A DNA stretch of 12,735 bases from Emmonsiellopsis sp. PD_33. Lineage: Eukaryota > Ascomycota > Eurotiomycetes > Onygenales > Ajellomycetaceae. Shown here piece by piece: positions 1-8,698 of this stretch. Position numbers and translations under genes: made by a program. Location: NCBI GenBank assembly GCA_032988165.1, contig JANTQF010000575.1, forward strand, positions 1-12,735, in the 5' to 3' direction. The number at the start of each line of letters is the position of its first letter. Position 1 is the stretch's first letter. The notes under the pieces were generated by a model that had not been told where the DNA came from, did no database searches, and saw only the letters and a list, made by a program, of their open reading frames with translations.

Positions 1-310
1 CTCGCCGTCGACTTCCCCCGCTCTCACCTCCTCTCCTCCCATCCATCGGCTCTCCTCTTCTTCTTCCGTTCCTTTCTCTCCCGCCCAGCTCTTACTAATT
101 TCCCCCCCCCCTTTTCTTTGACCCCCCCCCCCCCTGACTGGCGCTTTTCTTCGTCTCACCTCGCTCTCAGGCTTGTCTCCCTACTCCCTTCTGAGACCTC
201 CGCGAAGAATCCCTCCACCCCTCCCCCCGACTGTCTCGACGACATCTTCCCCCTTCTTCCCAAGCCGCGCTCTTACACGCTTGCAAGGCGCCGTTTTCCA
301 TATTTTTTTA

Positions 311-331
311 ATGCCCGATTCGTTTCCGTGA
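311..331 (+). promoter_or_regulatory. Upstream ORF 1 (6 codons plus stop)
   Basis: ATG at 311 reads six codons (MPDSFP) and stops with TGA at 329-331. It acts as a uORF only if the transcript starts upstream of 311, which the sequence does not show. Confidence 0.3.
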
Positions 332-728
332 AGATTCCTCTCCTCACCCCGAAAAACGTCATTGCCAGAGGCCCGTTAATCCCGCCCTTCCTGCGCCTCT
401 CCTTTCTTCTCGCCTCGGCCCCCCCAGTCCCTGTTTGAACCCCCAGTCGATACCGGCTCGTACGTTCCTTCAATTCGACATCTCTGTCCATTCCAATTCC
501 CGAGCCTCCGCCGCATCTCTGGCCTCATCACCACCGTAAAGGAAAAAGAGACCTGCGCCTCGTGGTCTCGACACGCAGGCTTTTATCGGATACCGTGGTC
601 TGGCCTGATCGAGCTTGGAACTTCTAATCGGGGGTGTTCTTTTTCTACCACGCCTGCTTAATTGACCCTGGACTCGGCAAACGCACGATTCTCAGCGGGA
701 ACCTCCGTGGGCTACTTGACTATTGTCC

Positions 729-740
729 ATGACCTCCTGA
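729..740 (+). promoter_or_regulatory. Upstream ORF 2 (3 codons plus stop)
   Basis: ATG ACC TCC TGA, a minimal uORF that ends 109 bases before the main ATG. It is the only ATG between 332 and the start codon at 850 that I noticed on this strand, so ribosomes scanning a long leader would meet it. Function is inferred only. Confidence 0.35.
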
Positions 741-840
741 GATCTGTCGTTTTGTCCCTCTCCAGACCTAGCGGCGCTATTCTTCTCAGAGAGAAGTTAT
801 AGATTTTGAGAATCACATTCTATCTGGGCATACGATACCT

Positions 841-851
841 TAATCTATAAT
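841..851 (+). promoter_or_regulatory. UAAU-CUA-UAAU element overlapping the start codon
   Basis: Reads TAAT (841-844), CTA, TAAT (848-851). The last two bases of the second TAAT are the A and T of the initiation codon. The pattern UAAU-N3-UAAU matches the dual-UAAU site reported for yeast Puf1/Puf2, and the gene it sits on encodes a protein of that type. Its first three bases also form an in-frame TAA (841-843) that closes the frame just upstream of ATG. The sequence match is direct; the binding role is inference. Confidence 0.4.
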
Positions 852-3800
852 GGCACCTTCGTCGAGGCCTGATGGCCACCTCAACCTCAACTACCTCCCT
901 ACCTCACAGCCCAGGTCCGGCACGTCGACTGGAAGCTCGTCCCCCAACGAACCTGGCCCCAATTCTATGAAACCGCCCTTTGGGGGATCAAATGGCCTGA
1001 GCAGTGGAGGTCCGCTTGGAAGCGCGAGAATGGGGGCCGGCTCCCCTTCTCATGAACTTGGTGCTCGTTTGTACTCCAAGAGGTAAGCTTTGAGCCCTTG
1101 TGTTTTACACTTCCTGCAGCCCTGATTGACTTTTTTTTGTTCCGCATGACAGAGCTCGAGAAATCCAAGCCCAAGAAGGTCTTGCTCCTAATATCTGGGG
1201 ACCCCCTACCAGCGGCAACTCAACTCCTCTCCGTGAAAATATTCCCGAGTCGCCGAGTCAGGATGAATTTCCCGACCTAATCCCGCCACCAGACAACAAT
1301 CTCCATAGCCCCGCCCGCCGAACCAGAGCTGGGACTGTCCCGTCTCGTTTCTCTCCCGTTGGCTCCCTCAATGGCATCAATGCCCAGCCATCGTTTACTT
1401 CTAAAACATCGAGACCAACTCCATCGACAAGCCCATTCAGACCCCCACCTGTATCAGGTATAGACACTGCTAGCAGAACATCAGCACCTGGAGGTGGCAA
1501 TAATACAGCCTTGCTTTCCCGTCTTCGTGCGGGGTCAATGCCACAGCGCTCAAGCATTCTTGGTACTCCTAATCCCTTTGGCCCGTCTCTGTTTTCCACC
1601 AACTGGTCGTCAGGAAGAGAGCGTGCCACTACCTTGACAAGCATCCGGTCGTCTGAAGGTCCTACTTCCCCTACTCAATCCTCATTTTCGAAAGATGGCC
1701 TTGCGGACGCAGACGTCAAGACCCTGGATTACCTTGGCCTCGCCGAAACTCCCCAACAAGCTCGAGCCACCCTTGCACGTCCATCCGTCGAACAGCTTAT
1801 GCAGCAACAACAACAGCAGCAACAGCAAGCCTCCGCTCTGCCGCCACTTCTCGCAGAGCTGGTGATGATGAACAAAAATTCAAACCGTTTCCGTTCTTAC
1901 TCCGTAAATGCGAAGGAGAAATATGCTGATGACGAGGACGATGGGTACGGAACTCACTATCCTGGTGTTCCAACTGGTGTCATGACGCCTTCGGCTGCTG
2001 CCGCCCAACTAGCTGCAACCCAAGCCCAAATCCACAATCACAACTTGGCTGTGCAAGCATTTGCCAATCACGCCTCGGCTAGTCGCCCCCGTGCCCGCAC
2101 TGCCGGTGTCCTCGACACTCCTCCACAGCGTTCGTCAATCAGAAATTATCTTGCCACCCCGTCTAGACTCGACAACAGCCTCAGTGTAGCGGACCTACAT
2201 ATTGCGGAGTCCGGAGAATACGATGACCTTCCCGAAGCTGTCCAGATGATGCAGCTGAGTGGGCTTCAAGGCTTGCGACAAAGCCAAGAGATGGCGGACG
2301 AAAACAACCTGGACGGTCCTACTAGAGCATTGTGGATTGGCAGCATTCCTGTTTCAACCACTGTTACGTCGCTGGATGCTATATTCAATATGTATGGTAA
2401 GATTGAATCGACCAGAGTTCTAACCCACAAGAACTGCGGATTTGTCAATTTCGAACGTGTGGACAGCGCTATCCAAGCCAAGTCTCTTCTCAATGGCAAG
2501 GAAATCTTCCCAGGCGCTGGACCCGTGCGGATTGGATACGCAAAGGTTCCTGGCACGTCTGGCGCTGGAACCCCTGGACAAAATGGCGAACAGAAATCAC
2601 CGACTCCTGATCCCAATGCCAGCTCCCGTGGAGGGAATGCTTCGAACGAAGGACAAGATGCGGCTTCAACGACTGAGAACGCTAGCGGAGCAGCTACCAG
2701 CGCCCCTAAAATCCCCGAACTTGCGGAATTGCAACTAGAAATGACCGAGATTGTTGCTGAGTTTGATGCGACAGAGGAAGAATGCCATAACATCACTGCG
2801 AGTATCCAGCGGGCAGTAGCTTTCCAAGCGTTCGAGGACGAAATTCCTCCAGTCCCCGAACCAAGCCAGACACGAGTACATGACGCTCCTAGACTTCGAG
2901 ATATCAGAAAGCGGATCGACAATGGTACTTGTGCAGTGAACGAAATTGAAGAAACGGCAGTTGGAATGCTACCAGAGATCGCAGAATTGTCCTCGGATTA
3001 TCTTGGCAACACGGTTGTTCAGAAGTTGTTTGAATACTGTTCCGAGCCCATCAAGGAAAAGATGTTGATGGAGATTGCCCCTCACCTTGCAGAGATCGGT
3101 GTGCATAAGAATGGTACCTGGGCCGCGCAGAAGATTATCGATGTGGCCAAGACACCGGCCCAGAAACAGATCATTGTGGATAGCCTTCGCCCATATACTG
3201 TGCCGCTGTTTTTGGATCAATACGGCAATTACGTGCTTCAATGTTGTTTGCGCTTTGGAGCCCCATTTAACGATTTTATCTTCGAGTCTATGCTCAGTAA
3301 GATGTGGGAGATCGCACAGGGCCGGTTTGGTGCTCGTGCGATGCGCGCTTGCTTGGAAAGTCACCATTCAACAAAGGACCAACAACGAATGCTTGCTGCT
3401 GCCATCGCTCTTCACAGCGTTCAGCTAGCGACGAATGCCAACGGTGCTTTACTGCTTACTTGGTTCCTTGACACATGCACATTCCCCCGCCGACGCACTG
3501 TCCTCGCGCCTCGCCTTGTTCCACATCTAGTCCACCTCTGCACCCACAAAGTTGCTTACCTGACCGTGCTCAAGGTCATCAACCAGAGGAACGAACCCGA
3601 GGCTCGTGAGATCGTGCTAAAAGCCCTATTCTACAGTCCTGGAGACGAGACATTGGAGAAAATCCTTAGTGACCAGACTTCTGGTGCCACCCTAATCTTT
3701 AAAGTTCTGACGACACCCTTCTTTGACGAGACTATGCGTGCGGAAGTTGTAAAGACCGTCTCCAAAGTACTCACGAAGCTGAAGACGACACCAAGCCAAG

Positions 3801-4549
3801 GCTATAAACGACTAATGGATGAGGTTGGGCTCTCCTCCCGAGGAGGGTCCCGGGATAACCACCATTCCAGGGATAATCAGAACTCGCATAATTCTAATAA
3901 TGAAAAGAATCAACACCGGCCAGCATCTAGACAGGCGAGCGGCAGCAATTATAACGCCCCGCCACCTCCAGAGAGGCAATATAGTGGACAATTTGCCCCG
4001 GGTCTCCAGCCACAGCAGTCTTTTGATTCTCCAACCACCATGGCACGGTCTATTTCGTCTGAGCAAAGCCTTCCCCCATATGATCTTTACGGAATGCCCA
4101 GTATCAACGGTGTTAACGGCCTCATGAACCTCTCCACCCTCAATACGGCCGGCTTCCCACCACAAGAGCCCGTCCTCCCCATGAACCAACAACTGCAATA
4201 CCAACAATTTCTCGCGGCGCAAACCCGAGGCATGTCCCCAGCCAGTTTCTACCCGCAAATGGCCGCCGGGAACACATTCAACGGCTATGCATCTGCGCCT
4301 ACATCTCTAGACAGTTTCCGAACCATGCAACCGCACACATCACCGCTGCCTGGCCCACCTGCGCAGATGAGTGGAAGTCCAATGATGCATCAGCCCGGCT
4401 TCGCGCCGCCGCCGCAGTTCAACCCGGCTGTTGTGGGTAATGGGCAGATGTACGCGTATCCGCAGCAGTTTTACCAACAACCGCATGCCGCTCAGGTTCC
4501 TCAGCAAGGTGGACGACGCGGACGGGTGAGTGGCGGTTCCTTTTTCTAA
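850..4549 (+). CDS. jsn1: RRM and Puf-repeat RNA-binding protein, Jsn1/Puf1 type
   Basis: Exons are 850-1082 and 1153-4549, giving 1209 aa. The 70-bp intron (GTAAGC...GACAG) splits an Arg codon and restores an open frame. The ATG is the first after an in-frame TAA at 841-843 and has A at -3 and G at +4. Order: disordered Ser/Pro-rich N-terminus with a KRAREIQAQEG-type segment near residue 77; nine Gln at 295-303; one RRM at about 469-545 (RNP2-like LWIGSI 471-476, RNP1-like KNCGFVNF 504-511); Puf repeats at about 680-990; Asn/Gln/Pro-rich tail ending in GGRRGR-type residues. Three repeats have near-canonical base-contact residues (N697/Q701, T733/W734/Q737, N770/Y771/Q774) and the later ones are divergent, as in yeast Puf1/Puf2. 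Proteins of this class bind mRNAs, and yeast Jsn1 has been linked to membrane-protein mRNAs and to mitochondria. RRM plus Puf identity is firm; exact orthology is inferred. Confidence 0.94.
1083..1152 (+). other. Intron of the Jsn1-like gene
   Basis: Donor AG|GTAAGC and acceptor GACAG|A, 70 bp, phase 2. Using the earlier CAG at 1117-1119 would add Ser-Pro-Asp and then an in-frame TGA, so the later acceptor is the productive one. The joined protein reads straight through a basic, helical-looking segment (KRAREIQAQ). Confidence 0.9.
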
Positions 4550-5098
4550 CCAACCCTTCCGCCTACGAATATGTTTGATGACTGATATTTTGTGGTCATA
4601 GAGATAAACAAATCGCCAATACTGTCCGATTTCTTCTTCTAAAAGATCGTACTTATCATTTGCTTGCCCCTTTTCCTTCCATTTGTGTAAATGTTTTCAA
4701 ATACAAAGAAGTTTTTGCGCCCCCCTTTTCCCTTCGCTTTATTCATTCTAACCTACAACACACACCTACCTACTCGAATGCGCTCAGAGAAAGAAAAACC
4801 CAAAAGTCTTACCCTACCCTACTTAGCCCTCCAAGACGCTGGATCGTTCTGAGGGACAGGGGGAAGGACTCACTCAGAGTCATGGGACAAACTTTTCCTT
4901 CACATGGGATTTAGAGAGGTTTTCACCTTGGCAAATCTTCTCCGTCGTCCCACCCACCCCTTCACAGCCAAAAAAAATCATATATTTTTTTTTTGTATTC
5001 CTCACTGGTGTTATGTATCTCTTTATCTCTGTATGTGTGCCAGTTGAGTGAGAGAGTGTGTGTCTGCAAATGCTACCTGTCTATCTTTCCTTCCTTCT

Positions 5099-5114
5099 AC
5101 ATTACATTACATTA
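5099..5114 (+). repeat. Short (ACATT)n microsatellite
   Basis: Three tandem ACATT units plus one base. No function suggested. Confidence 0.7.
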
Positions 5115-5326
5115 TCTGTTCGTTTTATCTAAACTCTCTCTTTTTCAATTTTTTTTTTTTTGCAAAGGAAAAAAAGATAAAATGCTAAAGTCAAATAACT
5201 TTATAAACTAGCTATCCCCCCCTTCTCAAAATCTCAACAACCGCCTAGTAAGCCCACCTTTATAAACTAATGGATATCCACCCGCCCGCCAACGCGCCAG
5301 GGGCAGTGTTAGGTTGCCGCGCATGT

Positions 5327-5341
5327 ATGCATGCATGCATG
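5327..5341. repeat. Palindromic (ATGC)n microsatellite
   Basis: Nearly four tandem ATGC units, self-complementary, so able to form a cruciform or hairpin. A looser ATGCAT-containing cluster recurs at about 5622-5650, followed by TGTATGTAGGTATG. Confidence 0.7.
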
Positions 5342-5421
5342 GTGTTGAGTAAGTATGTAACGAGGCATAGGGATATTGATAGGACGAAGGGGTGAGTGAA
5401 GGTGGGGCTGCTACATAGCTT

Positions 5422-5440
5422 ATCGTCATCGTCATCGTCA
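5422..5440 (+). repeat. (ATCGTC)3 short tandem repeat
   Basis: Three tandem ATCGTC units plus one base, lying in the spacer outside any gene. Confidence 0.7.
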
Positions 5441-5746
5441 GGGGGGATTATCGTAGCATTTTTTGGTTCTTTCAACTCTCTCAATCCTTTTTATCTATCT
5501 ACGTTTTAAATATTGGCTTTTAGTTGATGGGTCGTCTCATCTGGGCAGCCATCTCTCTCTCTTTCTCTTCTCTTCTTTTTCTTTCTTTCGTTCGTTTTTT
5601 TTTTTTTTTTGTGTCTGAGACTATGCATCTATGCATGTATGTAGGTATGTTTAGAATAGGAGGGAATCGATTTGAACTTAACTTTAGTAGGTCAGGTGCT
5701 CACTCCTATCTCCCGCCCTGATTTGCTTCAACCTTGTATTCTCTCA

Positions 5747-5803
5747 GGGGGGGCGTGGGGGTAAGAAAAGGAGAAATGGAGGGAGAGGGACAGGGATAGG
5801 GGG
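5747..5803 (+). other. G-rich block with a canonical G-quadruplex motif
   Basis: G7 at 5747-5753 and G5 at 5757-5761 are followed by G3-AGA-G3-ACA-G3-ATA-G5 at 5781-5803, which fits four G-runs with three-base loops. It lies in the spacer between two converging genes, on the Jsn1-like transcript sense strand. The motif is direct; folding is inferred. Confidence 0.6.
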
Positions 5804-5937
5804 TTGGTTAGTTTGTTAGAACGTCGTTGCTTCTCAAAGAATGGAAATAGTTAGAGAAACAGCCAACTGCCTGGGGGGAATATAATGTTATCATCGGCAT
5901 GTTGCAGTGCCCTTCTCATATCTATGTTTTTAGTAAC

Positions 5938-5943
5938 TTTATT
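5938..5943 (-). terminator. Candidate poly(A) signal of the F-box gene
   Basis: TTTATT on the plus strand gives AATAAA in the sense of the F-box gene, about 131 bases past its stop codon. Position and sequence fit; actual cleavage is untested. Confidence 0.45.
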
Positions 5944-6074
5944 CAGTGACTGGTATAAGAAAAAGAACCCACTTTAACAAAAACCACGAATTTACACAGG
6001 CTCCTTAGCCTACCCAAACCCCGCTAGAGCACTACTACCACCACAGCGAATTAGTACATTGGCATATGCGGTCT

Positions 6075-8120
6075 TCACTCATAGATAAGATCGGATTCTC
6101 GATGGGAGGATTGAATATAACGCCAATACTTCCGAACAACTCCATTATCCCGGCCTAATGGAACAAAATTCCGGCACACATAATCGTCCCCATATTCCGA
6201 TGGAACGCTCCCGTTAGATACGCTGTTGTGACCAAAAAGTAGGAGGGCCGAGTCGTCACTTGTGGCATCTCCGAAAGCAACGATTTCAAGATTGGGGAAT
6301 GCCTCGGGTCCAAAAGCCCATTGCAGGAAGTCGCACCTTACCCGAGGACGGTCGGTCATGGAAACGAGAAGCCTTGTGTCGTTCAGTAAGGTACCCCATG
6401 TAGGAAGAGGATAATCTACATATTGGGGATCATTTCGGTGTTTCTCCTCCGCCACAGCCGTATCTTCCACAAAATAGTCTTCGATCTTTTCATCCGCCGC
6501 CCGGACATGGAGATATTTTAAGGGGCTAGCTGCACATATTCGACTGAGTCCGGATCTCTTCTTTTTCATGATAAAAAAGAGACGTTAGCTTTCGGGCCAT
6601 TTTGAGTCGATCCACTCCGTAGTCAAATGGTAAAGAGAGGAAGAAGAAAAAGTAAGATTAAACCTTACCACACAGAGAAATGAAGAAAATATCACCAAGC
6701 GCTCAAGACGCGTCTCCAAGAAAAGAACTTCCAGCGGATATTGAACCCAACAATGAAAAAGCCACGGGGGAATATCATTAGAATCAAGAATTTTGGTATA
6801 GAGACTTTGGACATCATAAACGAGGTTTTTGAGTGTGTCTTTATGATGCACGATGGCTTCGACATATTTTTCAACCTCACTAGGCTGGTGGTCAACAAAA
6901 AGACACAGAGACCTGAGGCCTGTGAAGGACTTGATAAAGGCGGTCACGAAATCAGTCTCTATCGCAGCCTCCTTATCTAGTCGCCCGCAGATCTCGAGGA
7001 AGGATAGTTGAAGATTGAAATTAGATCCGACAAGCGCGCCCAAAAACTTTGATAGTCGAGGACAATTCCAGAAGCTGAGCTTTCTCAACTTTTCAAAGTT
7101 GAAGGCATAGGCCATTTCAAATTTCAAATCATGGAAGTCAAAATCCACCTTTAACTGCACAAGAGAAGGGAGTCTGCATCTCCTTTGACCAGGTTTGAGG
7201 TTCAAGATATCGTGATAAACAAAATTTCGACATTCCGCATCCGGACGCATGCGAGAATACGCCAACGTAGCCGCCTGCCACCTCCCGAAACTCAGTTCGA
7301 GAATGGAAACACGGCCCAAGTCGCACCCAAACCAGTCGCGCAGAGTCTCTAGCCCGCCACGGTGTAGGCTTATACCCCTCCATGACAGAAGTCTGAGTGA
7401 CTTGAAAGTTGTGAGCGGAAGATATCCATTATCCGAAGGTCTGAATGAGCACTCCGGGTCTGTTTTCAACCAAAGTTCCCGTATATTGCCCTGTCTCCTA
7501 GCAAGGAAGTCCCAGGCGTTCATTGGCGTCTCGTGGGGGCAGAAGCCAAGATTCCACCTGTGCAAATATCAGCCATAATCCATACCCAGTGCAGTGTCCT
7601 AATTACCTGAACGTCCAGAGATGCCCAGGGCGCAGGCGTCGTAAGACATGTGCTATTACACTAGCTAGTGTCCATAGGTATAGGGGGGAGTAGTGTGGAG
7701 TGGACAACCCATATGTTAGCTCAGGAACCATACTTGCATGTACCCGGGAGGTATCACACCCAGGTTCTCGCCGTTTATGTATATGAGCAAATTCAAGGCG
7801 TCGAACAAACTCCAAAGAATTAAACGAGTTAGGTGGTGTGGTTTGAATAAAGGAGTGTGATGCAGGATGTATTGTGGATTCGTGGTTGTCCGATTTACTC
7901 CGGCACACAATTGTCAGTGAATGGTATAGTATGGGTGTAGCAAGCGAGCGCAGTCTCCAAGAAACCTCGCATATTCGCTTTAGATCAGAGCGGCCTAGCT
8001 GAAGACCACGAGTCAGAGGATATGTCTTTTTTTAACAAGTTATGTTGAACGTACCTTGGAAAGTATAAGACGTATCACCTCTGATGGGAGGGAGGGCAGA
8101 ATTGAGGGTTGGCTGTCCAT
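6075..8120 (-). CDS. F-box and leucine-rich protein (putative SCF substrate adaptor)
   Basis: Exons in transcription order are 8120-8055, 7998-7607, 7557-6669 and 6560-6075, giving 610 aa. Introns are 56, 49 and 108 bp: GTACGT...TTCAG with CTGAC branch site, GTAATT...CACAG, and GTAAGG...AAAAG with GCTAACG branch site. All junctions keep frame. The start has TAG-GAT just upstream in frame, with G at -3 and +4. Residues 8-50 form an F-box (LPSEVIRLILSK, then LGRSDLKRICEVSWRLRSLA), split by intron 1. The rest is irregular leucine-rich sequence, with a segment near 144-160 (RLRPG...FRWNLG) that I recognise as typical of a fungal F-box/LRR family. F-box proteins link targets to Skp1-cullin ubiquitin ligases; this target is unknown. 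Least certain are the exon 4 start (AAG/AAG tandem acceptors) and a possible 69-nt exitron in exon 2. The gene diverges from the METTL4-like gene. Confidence 0.82.
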
Positions 8121-8598
8121 ATCCTATTCCACGTCTTTTTCTCCTCTCAGTGAAAAGCAGGGGATCCTAGGGGAGGAATTGGCGTCAACACCTTACCAAG
8201 CGAAGGGCCAGCAATGAAATCAATAAAGAATATAAACATCCAGGCTTGGTAGATATTTATACGGCAGCTTATGTATACCAATTTAAACACACGAAAGAAG
8301 CAATATAGACACTCCAAGAGCTGGCTTGGAGAACAGCAGGAAAACAGCCCTAGATTAAACGACGAGGAAATCGCAGCCAAGAAACAACAATAAAATTAGT
8401 CAGCCCAAGTGTTGGTTTTGTGTGTGGAATCTGAGTTTTTTGTCAGGCGTCGTCCAGATTTCCTAATCGGGCAAATAGGACGACAAGACCGCGGTTGAGG
8501 GCAATCTATCTGGTCGTTTGGAATTCGACAAACCACCCACCGCACAACGGGGCCCTGAAGGAACTACATCGTGTCTGTCCTGTTGGTATATCTGTCGG

Positions 8599-8618
8599 AT
8601 TGGTTATTTAAATATTGG
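8599..8618 (-). promoter_or_regulatory. Pair of inverted CCAAT boxes
   Basis: ATTGG at 8599-8603 and again at 8614-8618, start-to-start spacing 15 bp, flanking TATTTAAATA. In filamentous fungi CCAAT is bound by the HapB/C/E complex; use here is inferred from motif and position only. Confidence 0.35.
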
Positions 8619-8646
8619 CTACTACGGATGGTAGCTTCAACGAGAT

Positions 8647-8676
8647 ATGAATCTTTCGAGGTTTTTCTCTCGCTAA
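8647..8676 (+). promoter_or_regulatory. Upstream ORF before the METTL4-like gene
   Basis: ATG at 8647 reads nine codons to TAA at 8674-8676, 22 bases before the main ATG. Its context (G at -3) is better than that of the main start (C at -3). A second upstream ATG at 8628 opens 34 codons ending at 8730-8732, overlapping the main start in another frame. Both matter only if transcription begins upstream of them. Confidence 0.35.
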
Positions 8677-8698
8677 AACGAAAATCCACTCCCGCCAA

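Larger units (their letters stand above)
1..849 (+). promoter_or_regulatory. Promoter and long 5' leader of the Jsn1-like gene
   Basis: No gene is seen here. The plus strand is strongly pyrimidine-rich over about the first 450 bases, as is common upstream of expressed fungal genes. It includes two pure C tracts, C10 at 102-111 and C13 at 122-134. I found no convincing TATA box and cannot place the transcription start. Open frames in the first 500 bases are products of the C/T bias and look like low-complexity noise. Two very short uORFs (311-331 and 729-740) would lie in the leader if transcription starts far upstream. Confidence 0.6.
4550..6074. other. Spacer between convergent genes (3' regions of the Jsn1-like and F-box genes)
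   Basis: No credible gene in 1.5 kb. The short open frames here are low-complexity translations. It holds homopolymers (A8 at 4970-4977, T10 at 4985-4994, T13 at 5149-5161, T16 at 5595-5610), short microsatellites, a CT-rich block at about 5550-5610 and a G-rich block at 5747-5803. The A8 and T10 runs flank TCATATA and could pair or mark an mRNA 3' end. I saw no canonical AATAAA close to the Jsn1-like stop, so its poly(A) site is not assigned. Confidence 0.6.
8121..8698. promoter_or_regulatory. Divergent intergenic promoter (F-box gene left, METTL4-like gene right)
   Basis: This 578-bp gap separates two opposite start codons and holds no coding sequence I can support; the minus-strand open frame at 8147-8380 looks random. 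CCAAT motifs (possible Hap/CBC sites) occur on the minus strand at 8182-8178, about 58 bp before the F-box ATG; on the plus strand at 8278-8282; and as an inverted pair at 8599-8603 and 8614-8618 in an AT-rich patch about 80-100 bp before the METTL4-like ATG. Confidence 0.5.

Noticed and set aside
118..438. Open frame in the C/T-rich upstream region
   Set aside because: Translates to Pro/Leu/Ser low complexity and has no ATG at its start; explained by base bias.
1117..1119. Earlier CAG acceptor for the Jsn1-like intron
   Set aside because: Gives an in-frame TGA after three codons, whereas the acceptor at 1151-1152 continues a coherent protein.
2266..2922. 218-aa open frame on the minus strand
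   Set aside because: Lies wholly opposite the RRM region of the Jsn1-like gene; composition is that of a shadow frame.
3812..4258. 148-aa minus-strand open frame
   Set aside because: Opposite the Asn/Gln-rich tail of the Jsn1-like gene; no family features.
5281..5450. CRISPR-like or transposon-end repeats
   Set aside because: Only short simple repeats without spacers, terminal inverted repeats or target duplications.
5524..5721. Short Phe/Ser-rich open frame in the convergent spacer
   Set aside because: Produced by TC-rich and T16 sequence; low complexity.
4550..6074. tRNA or other small RNA gene in the spacer
   Set aside because: I saw no B-box (GGTTCGA-like) sequence or cloverleaf; a covariance-model search could overturn this.
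7716..7910. 64-aa minus-strand frame overlapping exon 2 of the F-box gene
   Set aside because: The overlapping frame continues the F-box protein and splices cleanly on both sides; this one does not.
8147..8380. 77-aa minus-strand open frame in the divergent promoter
   Set aside because: Cys/Phe-rich random-looking sequence, no splice link to the F-box start at 8120, which has a stop just upstream in frame.
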